A stretch of DNA of 64,000 nucleotides from Geminicoccaceae bacterium (GTDB lineage Bacteria > Pseudomonadota > Alphaproteobacteria > Geminicoccales > Geminicoccaceae). Position 1 is the stretch's first letter. Every line of letters begins with the position of its first letter. The stretch covers positions 15,001-79,000 of the forward strand of contig JACKIM010000003.1 in NCBI GenBank assembly GCA_020638465.1. Reading direction: 5' to 3'. The notes beneath the pieces are model-generated. The model did not search any database. It saw only the letters and a program-made list of their open reading frames with translations, and was not told the DNA's origin. Below, in pieces: positions 45,048 to 53,532 of this stretch. A program made the translations under genes and the position numbers.

Positions 45048-46601
45048 ATGACCGAACACAAGAACAGCATCAAGCTTGCCGGAGCGGGGCTGGCCTGCGG
45101 TCTCATGGCGAGCACGGCCATGGCACAGGAGGTCAACTGGGCGCGTTACGGCGACATCGATTCGCTCGACCCCCATCGTGCCACCTCGACGCTGTCCATG
45201 CAGGTCTGGGACCAGATCTACGAGACCCTGCTGGCATTCGACATGGACGGCAATCCCCAGCCGCACATCGCGAAGAGCTGGGAAATCAGCGATGACGGGC
45301 TCGAATACACCTTCGCGCTGCAGGACGGTGTCCTGTGCCATGACGGCACCCCGTTCGACGCCAACGACGTCAAGTTCACCGTCGACCGCGCGTTCGACGA
45401 AGGCAATCCGAGCCTGACGAAGACCAGCTGGGGCCCGGTCTCCAGTGTCGAGGTGATCGACGATCTCACGGTCAAGTTCACCTTCGAGAGCCGCTTCGGA
45501 CCGTTCCTGCCATTCCTCGCCGACAGCTTCTCCTCGATGGTCTGCGATTCCAACGATCCCGCGACCTTCGGCAGTTCGACCGGGATCGGTGCCGGACCGT
45601 TCAAGCTGGTGGAATGGATCAAGGGTGACCGGGTCATCCTGGAAAAGAATCCCGATTACACGAATTTCGGACGTCCCTTCGACAACAAGGGACCTGTCCA
45701 GTTCGACAGGCTGGTCATCTCCACCGTGCCGGAAGCGCAGACCCGGCTTGCGGGCCTCCAGACCGGCGAGATCCAGGTCGCCGAGCCCCCCTTTGACGAT
45801 GTGGCCGCCATCCGCGATTCCGGCGAGCTCGACATCATCGTCGCCGACAACACCGGGCAGAACGTGTTCTGGGAGTTCGCGGTCCATCGCCCGCCCTTCG
45901 ACGACATCCGCGCACGGCAGGCCGTGGCCTATGCCACCGATCCGCAGATGGCGATCGACATCATCTATGGAGACCTGAGCCAGCGGGAATGGTGCCCGAT
46001 CGCACGCGGCGTGTTCGGCAACGACCAGGATTTCTGCAGGCAGTACGGCTACGAGTACAATCCGGAAAAGGCGAAGGAACTCCTCGGGGAACTGGGCTAT
46101 GGCCCGGACAATCCGTTGGAGACGACGATGTTCGTGTGGACCGGCGGAAATCGTCACAAACTGGCGGAAATCTTCCAGAACCAGCTTTCTCAGGTTGGTA
46201 TCAATGCCGGTATCGAGATCATGGACATCGGAACCATGAATGCGCGGGTGAAGGAGCAGAACGAGATCACCGATCCGTCGACTCCGGGGACCTTCGACAT
46301 GATGACATGGTCCTGGTACGATCCGGATATCCTCTATGCCCTGTGGCACAGCCCCGGCGCCTATTCGGGTTATTCGACCCCCGAACTCGACCGGCTGCTT
46401 GAGGAAACCCGCACGACCATCGACCCGCAGGCACGACTGGAAAAGGTGCAGGCCGTCATCAGGGACCTGATGGAGAATGCCGTCCATGTCGGACTCTACA
46501 CACCGGGATGGGAATGGGTGTTCGCGGTGAGGCCGGAAGTCTCGGGCTTCAAGGTCGGCCCCTTCCTGCATCCGATGTTCAACGACGTCGTCGTCAAGTA
46601 G
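45048..46601 (+). CDS. Family-5 ABC transporter substrate-binding protein, third system
   Basis: A 517-residue periplasmic protein. The signal peptide runs LAGAGLACGLMASTAMA with cleavage before QEVNWA. The mature part has DIDSLDPHRATST, HIAKSWEISDDGLEYTFAL, CHDGTPFDANDVKFTVDRAF and DIRARQAVAYATDPQ, all family-5 features. GGAAGGA gives a strong ribosome site. The permease, ATPase and downstream enzyme genes form one operon with it. Ligand not readable; RpiR control suggests a sugar-like or amino-sugar-containing molecule (inference). Confidence 0.94.
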   Translation: MTEHKNSIKLAGAGLACGLMASTAMAQEVNWARYGDIDSLDPHRATSTLSMQVWDQIYETLLAFDMDGNPQPHIAKSWEISDDGLEYTFALQDGVLCHDGTPFDANDVKFTVDRAFDEGNPSLTKTSWGPVSSVEVIDDLTVKFTFESRFGPFLPFLADSFSSMVCDSNDPATFGSSTGIGAGPFKLVEWIKGDRVILEKNPDYTNFGRPFDNKGPVQFDRLVISTVPEAQTRLAGLQTGEIQVAEPPFDDVAAIRDSGELDIIVADNTGQNVFWEFAVHRPPFDDIRARQAVAYATDPQMAIDIIYGDLSQREWCPIARGVFGNDQDFCRQYGYEYNPEKAKELLGELGYGPDNPLETTMFVWTGGNRHKLAEIFQNQLSQVGINAGIEIMDIGTMNARVKEQNEITDPSTPGTFDMMTWSWYDPDILYALWHSPGAYSGYSTPELDRLLEETRTTIDPQARLEKVQAVIRDLMENAVHVGLYTPGWEWVFAVRPEVSGFKVGPFLHPMFNDVVVK

Positions 46602-46619
46602 GAAACGGGAGCGAGGGCG

Positions 46620-47540
46620 GTGATCCGCTACATCATCCAGCGTTGCCTTGCCGCCCTCGTCACCATCTGGATCGCGACGATTGCCGTCACCCTGCTGATC
46701 CACGCGGTGCCGGGTGATCCGGTCCGCATCATGTATGCCAAGTTCCAGTCCACGCCCGAGCAGATCGAGGCCGTGCGCACGGCACTGGGGCTCGACCAGC
46801 CGATATACATCCAGTACTGGATGTATATCCAGCGCATCTTCGAGGGCGACCTGGGCCGCTCCATCGTTGGCAACCAGCCCGTTCTCGAAGTGCTTCTCGC
46901 CCGCTTCCCCGCAACCCTGCTCCTGGCGACGACCAGCCTGCTGATCGCCGTCGTCGTCGGAATGAGCCTGGGTTTCCTCGCCGCCTACAGGCGCGGCACA
47001 TGGATCGATGCCGGCGCGATGCTGGTGGCCATTCTCGGCGTGTCGATGCCGCATTTCTGGCTCGGCCTGCTGCTGCTGTTCTTCTTCGCGCTCAAGCTCG
47101 GCTGGCTGCCGGTGGCGGGAGGCAACCTGGCGAGCCTCGTCCTGCCCGCGCTGACACTCGGACTTTCGAATGCGGCGGTCCTGGCACGCCTCACCCGCTC
47201 CGCCATGATCGACATCTTCGATCAGGACTTCGTGCGTACCGCCCGGGCCAAGGGACTGCCTCAGGCCGTCGTCCTCTACCGCCATGCCCTGCGCGCCGGG
47301 CTCGTTCCCATTGTCTCGATGATGGGGTTGCAGTTCGCCTACATGATGGGAGGTGCAATCGTCGTGGAAAATGTCTTTGCGTGGAACGGTGTCGGCAGAC
47401 TCGCCATCGAGGCGGTCTTCGCCCGCGATTATCCGTTGATCCAGGGATTCATCCTGTTCTTTGCCACGGTGGTCGTGATCGTCTCCCTGCTCATCGACCT
47501 GCTCTACGCCGTCCTCGACCCGCGAATCAGGTACAGCTGA
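46620..47540 (+). CDS. ABC transporter permease (DppB type), third system
   Basis: A 306-residue inner-membrane permease, GTG start. The N-terminus IIQRCLAALVTIWIATIAVT, the loop HAVPGDPVRIMYAKFQSTPE, and the EAA loop FVRTARAKGLPQAVVLYRHAL are diagnostic. It lies 18 bp after the binding-protein gene, with no intercistronic hairpin here. Its stop overlaps the DppC start by one base. Confidence 0.95.
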   Translation: MIRYIIQRCLAALVTIWIATIAVTLLIHAVPGDPVRIMYAKFQSTPEQIEAVRTALGLDQPIYIQYWMYIQRIFEGDLGRSIVGNQPVLEVLLARFPATLLLATTSLLIAVVVGMSLGFLAAYRRGTWIDAGAMLVAILGVSMPHFWLGLLLLFFFALKLGWLPVAGGNLASLVLPALTLGLSNAAVLARLTRSAMIDIFDQDFVRTARAKGLPQAVVLYRHALRAGLVPIVSMMGLQFAYMMGGAIVVENVFAWNGVGRLAIEAVFARDYPLIQGFILFFATVVVIVSLLIDLLYAVLDPRIRYS

Positions 47541-48409
47541 TGGCCACCGCCACGGACATTGCCGAACGGCAACCCAGACGTCGCTTCTGGCTGGAGCTGC
47601 TGGCGACACCGACGGGCCTTCTGGGTTCCGTGATCGTCGCCACCCTTGTCATTATGGCCGTTTTCGCCACCTGGATTGCACCTTATGACCCGCTGGCCAT
47701 GGCCGCCGGTCCGAGACTTGCCCCACCCGATGCGCAATACTGGTTCGGCACCGACGATTTCGGTCGCGACGTCTTCTCCCGCATCGTCTACGGGTCTCGC
47801 CTGACCCTGCAGATCGGCGTCATCGCGGTGGGAATATCGCTCACCTCGGGCCTTCTGCTGGGACTGGTGGCCGGCTATGCCGGAGGCTGGACGGAACGGG
47901 TCCTGATGCGACTGGTCGATGTCCTGTTCTCGTTCACCGAGATCGTCATCGCACTGGCCTGTCTCGCCATTCTGGGCATCGGTCTCACAAACGCGATGAT
48001 CGCCATCGGGATAGCGTCCATCCCGTTCTATGCCCGTATCACCCATTCGGTCGTTCTGGTGGAAAAGGGCAAACCCTATTTCGAGGCCGCGGTCGCAGCC
48101 GGTTGCAACCACGTGCGGATGATCTTCCTGCACCTGCTGCCCAATGTCGTGCCGACTCTCATCGTCGTCGGTACGCTGGGCATCTCCACAGCCGTCCTCG
48201 CGGCGGCCGGACTGAGCTTCCTGGGATTGGGTGCGCAGCCGCCCGAACCCGAGTGGGGGTTCATGCTGTCCTCCTCGCGCGACCTCATCAACAAGGCACC
48301 ATGGATGATGATCTTCCCGGGAACGGCCATCGCGATCACCGTTCTGGGCTTCAATCTCCTTGGCGACGGCATCCGCGAGGTGCTCGATCCTCGCCAGGCC
48401 CGTCGCTGA
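47540..48409 (+). CDS. ABC transporter permease (DppC type), third system
   Basis: A 289-residue inner-membrane permease. First helix VIVATLVIMAVFATWIAPYDP, FGTDDFGRDVFSRIVYGSR loop and the EAA loop YFEAAVAAGCNHVRMIFLHL identify DppC/OppC. ATG 47540 overlaps the DppB stop (TGATG). The 180-codon open frame before this point is the DppB gene in another register. Confidence 0.94.
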   Translation: MATATDIAERQPRRRFWLELLATPTGLLGSVIVATLVIMAVFATWIAPYDPLAMAAGPRLAPPDAQYWFGTDDFGRDVFSRIVYGSRLTLQIGVIAVGISLTSGLLLGLVAGYAGGWTERVLMRLVDVLFSFTEIVIALACLAILGIGLTNAMIAIGIASIPFYARITHSVVLVEKGKPYFEAAVAAGCNHVRMIFLHLLPNVVPTLIVVGTLGISTAVLAAAGLSFLGLGAQPPEPEWGFMLSSSRDLINKAPWMMIFPGTAIAITVLGFNLLGDGIREVLDPRQARR

Positions 48410-48428
48410 CAGCGTGTCGGAGCAGAAC

Positions 48429-50171
48429 ATGAGCGAACCGGTTCTCGATGTCCGCGACCTGACCATCAGCTTCGGCCACGGCCGGCATCGCCATACCGCC
48501 GTGCAATCGCTGTCCTATCACCTGGACAAGGGCGAAACGCTGGCCATCGTCGGTGAGAGCGGCTCCGGCAAGTCGGTTTCAAGCCTCGCCCTTCTGGGCC
48601 TGCTCCCGGAAGGACACGCGACCGTCGAAAGCGGCAGCGCCATGTTCGAGGGGCGCGATCTTCTCCACCTGGAGGAAGCTGCCATCCGCAACCTGCGGGG
48701 CGACCGTCTGACGATGATCTTCCAGGAACCGATGACCTCGCTCAACCCGGTGCTCAAGATCGGCCTGCAACTCACCGAGGCCCTCGTCGAGCACAAGGGC
48801 ATGGATCAGGGCGAAGCCGATGCCCGCGCCATGGAGATGCTGGATCTGGTAGCGCTGCCGGATCCGTCCGGGACGATGAAGCGCTATCCGCATGAACTCT
48901 CGGGGGGAATGCGCCAGCGGGTGATGATTGCCATGGCGATGGCAAGCGACCCGGCCATTCTCATTGCCGACGAACCGACCACGGCTCTGGATGTTACCGT
49001 CCAGGCACAGATCCTCGATCTGATGCGCAACCTGAAGGACAGCTTCGGCACGAGCATCATCCTGATCACGCATGACATGGGCGTGGTTGCGGAGATGGCC
49101 GACCGCGTCGTCGTCATGCATCGCGGGGAGAAGGTCGAGGAGGGAACCGTCGACCGGATCTTCGACAACCCCGGGAAGGACTACACGAGGCGACTGCTGG
49201 CAGCGGTCCCGCGATTGGGCAGCCTTGCCGGTACGAGCTCACCGAAAGCGGTTGTCGGCGAGCCCGAATTGCCGACGACGGACATCGTTGTCGAGGCGCG
49301 CGGGATGACCAAGCGTTTTGGCGGCGGCACATGGTGGAACCGGGGCAAGGGCACCCTCGCCATGGACGATGTCGGTTTTACGCTGCACCATGGCGAAACG
49401 CTGGCCATCGTCGGCGAAAGCGGTTCGGGAAAGTCGACAACCGGTCGGGCCATTCTCCGCCTGATCGAGGTCGACAAGGGACAGATCACCGTCAGCGGCG
49501 AGAATATCCGCAAGCTCGGGAATGCTGCCGTCCGATCGGCAAGGCGGCACATGCAGATGATCTTCCAGGACCCGTTCGCGAGCCTCAACCCGCGCATGTC
49601 GGTGGGCCGCCTCGTGATGGAGCCGATGCTTATCCACGGCATGGCATCGGGCTCGGAACTCGAACAACGCGCGGTAACCCTGTTCGAGCGGGTGGGGCTC
49701 GATGCCGATCACATGCGGCGTTACCCGCACGAATTCTCCGGCGGTCAGCGCCAGCGGATCGCCATCGCCCGTGCATTGGGTACCCAACCGTCGCTGATCG
49801 TGGCCGACGAGCCGACCAGCGCTTTGGATGTCTCCGTCCAGGCCCAGGTCCTGGAACTCATGCTTGAACTGCAACAATCGATGGGATTGTCCTATCTGTT
49901 CATCTCGCACGACATGGCGGTTGTCGAGGAAATGAGCCATCGGGTAGCCGTCATGCACAAGGGAAGAATTGTCGAGATGGGATCGCGCGCCGATGTCCTC
50001 TATCATCCATTGCACGACTACACCCGCTCCCTGCTGGCCGCCGTGCCGGTAGCCGATCCGCACCGGCAACGCGGGATCCTTCCGGCACTCGACCTGGCGC
50101 ATTTGCCGCGCGGGCCGCTTGCCGAAGTGGCGCCCGGTCACTGGGTGGCCCGGGAAGCGGACGCAGCATGA
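48429..50171 (+). CDS. Fused dipeptide ABC transporter ATP-binding protein (DppD-DppF fusion)
   Basis: A 580-residue protein with two complete ABC domains. N-half: Walker A GESGSGKSV, LSGGMRQRVMIAMAM, Walker B ILIADEPTTALD. C-half: Walker A GESGSGKST, FSGGQRQRIAIARAL, Walker B LIVADEPTSALD. Both have the switch His (ITHDMG and ISHDMA). The Cys-rich tail seen in the single-domain DppD/F proteins is missing from both halves. It starts at ATG 48429, 19 bp after DppC. The other two peptide transporters in this window use separate ATPases. Confidence 0.95.
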   Translation: MSEPVLDVRDLTISFGHGRHRHTAVQSLSYHLDKGETLAIVGESGSGKSVSSLALLGLLPEGHATVESGSAMFEGRDLLHLEEAAIRNLRGDRLTMIFQEPMTSLNPVLKIGLQLTEALVEHKGMDQGEADARAMEMLDLVALPDPSGTMKRYPHELSGGMRQRVMIAMAMASDPAILIADEPTTALDVTVQAQILDLMRNLKDSFGTSIILITHDMGVVAEMADRVVVMHRGEKVEEGTVDRIFDNPGKDYTRRLLAAVPRLGSLAGTSSPKAVVGEPELPTTDIVVEARGMTKRFGGGTWWNRGKGTLAMDDVGFTLHHGETLAIVGESGSGKSTTGRAILRLIEVDKGQITVSGENIRKLGNAAVRSARRHMQMIFQDPFASLNPRMSVGRLVMEPMLIHGMASGSELEQRAVTLFERVGLDADHMRRYPHEFSGGQRQRIAIARALGTQPSLIVADEPTSALDVSVQAQVLELMLELQQSMGLSYLFISHDMAVVEEMSHRVAVMHKGRIVEMGSRADVLYHPLHDYTRSLLAAVPVADPHRQRGILPALDLAHLPRGPLAEVAPGHWVAREADAA

Positions 50172-51127
50172 CCATCGGCATAGCCGCCGCCGGCAAGGGA
50201 GCTGGCCTTGGCGTCTTCAGGGCCCTGGCAGCCGTCGAGAAGGTCGGTCGCGGAGCCATCGGCGGATTTGTCAGCATGGCGGCCATCACCGGTGATGGAA
50301 GGTTGCTTCGGGCAGAAACCCAACGTGGTGGGACCCTCACCCTTTTCACCGAAGGTGAAACCACCGGCACGCTGCCGCCGGATGACATCGCCCTTGCCCC
50401 CTTCGCCGTCGTCATGTCGAGCGGTCCCGACCGTCCTCATCCGCTGGCCCAGTTCACGCCCGGCGATCCCCTGGCCGGGCTGGTGACAGGTCACCGCCTG
50501 CCCAACATGCCGGGCGCCGGTGGGAAGATACCCAATCTGGAAGTTCTGGAACGGTTGCGTGCGGGTGCCGATGCACGTTCGGCGGTGAACGAGGTTCTGG
50601 CCGCCATGCCGGATGCGGATGCAGGGGTGGTCGCCATCGACCTGTCGGGCCGGATCCATCTCGGCAATACGGATTTCACCGCCACGCGGGGCGATCTCGG
50701 ACAGGCCCTGATGGAAGCACCGCACGGACGGGCCGCCGTCCTGCACAACGCCATCCACCCGCATCGCGGCCTGGCCGAACTGGCCGCGGCCACGGCCCTG
50801 GATGCCATGGCGCCGGGCGATCGCAGCGATTTCGATGTCACATTCAACGGCAACGTGCCGCTCGAACTCGGCCCCGCCAATGTGGCCCTGATCGACGATG
50901 AAGGGCGCATTGCCATGATCCGTGTCACCCAGGCATCGTGGCTGGGCACGACCTTCGAGGGTGCGGCGATCAATTTCAACGCCGCGATCTGCCGGAACGA
51001 AACGCTGCTCGGCCATGCCGTATCCGAACCCTATTGCGTTGCACGCAATCGCCACGTGATTTCCATGAGTGGCAGCAGCCATGCCCGGATCGGTGTGCGC
51101 GCCATTCGCCCATCCCCACCGGGATGA
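50168..51127 (+). CDS. Conserved protein of unknown function (possibly DUF6963)
   Basis: A 319-residue protein with no signal peptide or membrane helix. It begins TIGIAAAGKGAGLGVFRALA and VGRGAIGGFVSMAAIT. I think it belongs to the uncharacterised DUF6963 group but cannot confirm this. It overlaps the fused ATPase gene by four bases, so it is co-expressed with the third peptide transporter. Gly/Ala-rich N-terminal strands and conserved-looking NTDFTATRGDL, HNAIHPHRGL and GSSHARIGVRA segments would suit an enzyme acting on the imported compound (inference only). Confidence 0.6.
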   Translation: MTIGIAAAGKGAGLGVFRALAAVEKVGRGAIGGFVSMAAITGDGRLLRAETQRGGTLTLFTEGETTGTLPPDDIALAPFAVVMSSGPDRPHPLAQFTPGDPLAGLVTGHRLPNMPGAGGKIPNLEVLERLRAGADARSAVNEVLAAMPDADAGVVAIDLSGRIHLGNTDFTATRGDLGQALMEAPHGRAAVLHNAIHPHRGLAELAAATALDAMAPGDRSDFDVTFNGNVPLELGPANVALIDDEGRIAMIRVTQASWLGTTFEGAAINFNAAICRNETLLGHAVSEPYCVARNRHVISMSGSSHARIGVRAIRPSPPG

Positions 51128-51216
51128 CCGCCCTTTCGCGTGAAAGAACTCTCGACATTGCAGGCCCCTGCGGCAAACTGTCGGCATCCGATCGGGCATC
51201 CGCCAGTTCGGATACG

Positions 51217-51296
51217 ATGTCGATTTTCAGGATATATTCACTTTTTATTACAATAAGTTGCAATGAAAAGTGAATGTACATGATGAAAATCGACAT
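51217..51296. repeat. Nested inverted repeats (80 bp), possible RNA hairpin or double operator
   Basis: The outer arms ATGTCGATTTTCA (51217-51229) and TGAAAATCGACAT (51284-51296) are perfectly complementary over 13 bp. The inner arms ATTCACTTTT (51236-51245) and AAAAGTGAAT (51266-51275) match over 10 bp around a 20-base loop. The whole is AT-rich and lies 32 bp before the SDR start. Confidence 0.8.
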
Positions 51297-51328
51297 GGCT
51301 GGAAACAACAGTGGAAACGGGGAGAACC

Positions 51329-52099
51329 ATGGGACTTGTCCAATACGATCTGCGCGGCAAGCGTGCGCTGGTGACGGGTGGAGCATCGGGCATCGGCCTT
51401 GCGGCCGTCACCATGCTGGCGCGGGCCGGAGCGGCGGTGGCACTGAACCACCTGCCGGGCGACCCCATGGCCGATGACGCACTGGCAAGGCTGACTGCCG
51501 AGGGACTGGATGTCCGCTCCGCACCCGGGTCGGTGGCTGAGGCCGAAGCCGTCGGGTCGATGGTCGAGCGGGCCATGTCCGACCTCGGCGGGCTCGACTA
51601 TCTGGTCAACAATGCCGGAACTCCGGCAACCAGGGTGCCCATCCCTCCCGGTGATCTTGATGCGATGACGGACGGTTTCTGGCAGCAGATCCTCGATACC
51701 AATCTTCTTGGACCCTTTCGGTGCACGAAGGCTGCCGTCCACGCCCTGAAGGAAGCACGGGGTGCCATCGTCAGCACGGCATCGATCGCCGGCATCAACA
51801 CCCAAGGCAGTTCGGTGGCCTACGGCGCGAGCAAGGCCGGCGTGATCAACCTCACCCGCGCGCTTGCCCGTGGACTCGGACCCGAAATCCGCGTCAATGC
51901 CGTGGCACCGGGCCATGTGGAAACACCCTGGACGGCGGCCTGGCCCGAGGAGCGCCGGCTGGAAGTGATCGAGAAGGCCCCCATGAAAAGGGCCTGCCGG
52001 GCCGAGGACATTGCCGAAGTGATGATGTTCCTGCTGGCGGGTGCTTCCATGGTCACCGGTCAGACCATCATCGTCGACGGAGGTCTCACCCTGCAATAA
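51329..52099 (+). CDS. Short-chain dehydrogenase/reductase (FabG/glucose dehydrogenase-like)
   Basis: A 256-residue classical SDR. Cofactor motif TGGASGIGLA (residues about 16-25), LVNNAG, the catalytic serine in STASIAG and the Tyr/Lys pair in VAYGASKAG are intact. The tail GQTIIVDGGLTLQ is standard. GGGGAGAACC gives the ribosome site for ATG 51329; a GTG six codons upstream is less likely. It follows the third peptide transporter by 200 bp but is separated from it by the nested inverted repeat, so it may be independently expressed. Confidence 0.9.
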   Translation: MGLVQYDLRGKRALVTGGASGIGLAAVTMLARAGAAVALNHLPGDPMADDALARLTAEGLDVRSAPGSVAEAEAVGSMVERAMSDLGGLDYLVNNAGTPATRVPIPPGDLDAMTDGFWQQILDTNLLGPFRCTKAAVHALKEARGAIVSTASIAGINTQGSSVAYGASKAGVINLTRALARGLGPEIRVNAVAPGHVETPWTAAWPEERRLEVIEKAPMKRACRAEDIAEVMMFLLAGASMVTGQTIIVDGGLTLQ

Positions 52100-52170
52100 T
52101 TCCCCGCCTGGCCGGGGATGTTTTCACAGCATCATTTCGGAAATATCCACCGGCGCCCCGGCGGTGCCGG

Positions 52171-53313
52171 TCACCTTCGCGCACCCTTGGCCATCAGTTC
52201 GCGGGCGATGATCATGCGCTGGATCTGGTTGGTTCCCTCGTAGATCTGCGTGATCTTGGCATCGCGGTAGAGTCGCTCGACCTCGAACCCCCGGATATAT
52301 CCCGATCCGCCGAAGACCTGGACTGCATCCGCCGTCCGCGCCACCGCCATGTCACTGGCGAAGCATTTCGCCATCGAGCAATATCGGGTCGCATCCTCGC
52401 CCAGATCGATCTTGCCTGCTGCATGATGCACGAGCAGCCGCGCCGCCTCTATATCCTTGGCCATGTCGGCCAGCAGCCATTGAACACCCTGGAATTCGGA
52501 AATGTGCCGGCCGAACTGCTTGCGCTGACCGGCATAGTCGACCGCTGCCTCAAGCCCCGCCTGCGCAATGCCCACGGCCAGTGCGGCAATTCCCACCCTG
52601 CCCTTGTCCAGCACCGACATCATCATGTGAAAGCCGCGTCCCTGCTCTCCCAGCAACGCTTCGGCCCCGAGCCTCACATCGGTGAAGGTCAGCGATCCCA
52701 CCTGCGATGCGCGCTGTCCCATCTTGTGTTCCTTCGGGCCCCGCTCGACGCCCGCCGCATGAAAGTCGACGATGAAGATCGACATTCCGCGATTGCCGGC
52801 CTCCCTGTCGGTGCGGGCCAGCACGAAGCCGAGATCGGCGACCGGGGCATTGTGGATCCAGATCTTGCCGCCATCCAGGATCCAGCCGTCACCATCGCGG
52901 ACCGCCGTGGTCCGTATACCCGAAACATCGGTCCCTGCCTCCGCTTCGGTGATGCAATAGGCCACCTTGCGCCGCATGGAGAGGATCTCCGGCAACAGCC
53001 TGCGCTGTGCTCCGGTTCCGTGGCGGACAAGGAGGGTCGCGATCAGTTCCACCAGTCCGCACTGATCGGCGATGCTCGCATAACCGCGGGAAAGTTCCTC
53101 CATGACGAGAGCATAGGTCAGCGTATCGAATCCGGGACCGCCCATCTCCTCGGGTACGCCGATGCCGAAAAGGCCAAGCCGGGCCATCTGGTCGTAGATC
53201 CCGGCAGGGAAGCACTCCTCCCGGTCCAGGGATTCGGCGGCAGGCCGTATGACTTCGTCGGCAAAGCTGCGCGCCATTTCGCGCACCTGCTCCTGTATTT
53301 GCGAAACATGCAT
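52171..53313 (-). CDS. Acyl-CoA dehydrogenase
   Basis: A 380-residue FAD enzyme of the acyl-CoA dehydrogenase family, the usual length. Signature 1 is YCITEAEAGTDVSGI, signature 2 lies in QVFGGSGYIRGFEVERLYRD followed by a DAKITQIYEGTNQIQR segment. The catalytic Glu is expected in that last segment (YEGTNQ), as in short- and medium-chain types. AGGAGG precedes ATG 53313. It oxidises an acyl-CoA to the enoyl-CoA and passes electrons to ETF. It stands alone on this strand, so its substrate is not indicated by context. Confidence 0.94.
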   Translation of the reverse strand: MHVSQIQEQVREMARSFADEVIRPAAESLDREECFPAGIYDQMARLGLFGIGVPEEMGGPGFDTLTYALVMEELSRGYASIADQCGLVELIATLLVRHGTGAQRRLLPEILSMRRKVAYCITEAEAGTDVSGIRTTAVRDGDGWILDGGKIWIHNAPVADLGFVLARTDREAGNRGMSIFIVDFHAAGVERGPKEHKMGQRASQVGSLTFTDVRLGAEALLGEQGRGFHMMMSVLDKGRVGIAALAVGIAQAGLEAAVDYAGQRKQFGRHISEFQGVQWLLADMAKDIEAARLLVHHAAGKIDLGEDATRYCSMAKCFASDMAVARTADAVQVFGGSGYIRGFEVERLYRDAKITQIYEGTNQIQRMIIARELMAKGARR

Positions 53314-53532
53314 GGCGACCTCACCTCCTGACGATTTTTCGGGCCGGTTCTTCACGACACCGGCCGCTCGACTACAACATGACCTGGATATCGTATTTGT
53401 CGATACTGCCTTCTGCATCTACGCAGCCCCGGACAAGGTGGCAACCGCCCGTCGCGACGGTTGTCCCTTGCCTGCCCGTCCGGCACGACCAAGATTACCG
53501 GAAGCCCGCAAGCGCCCAGGTGAAGGATCGAC

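Noticed and set aside
44004..47609. A 1201-codon open frame on the minus strand
   Set aside because: It lies opposite the RpiR, binding-protein and permease genes, which have clear domains. Its translation is low-complexity, rich in Asp, His, Arg and Gly. It is a mirror of GC-rich codons on the other strand.
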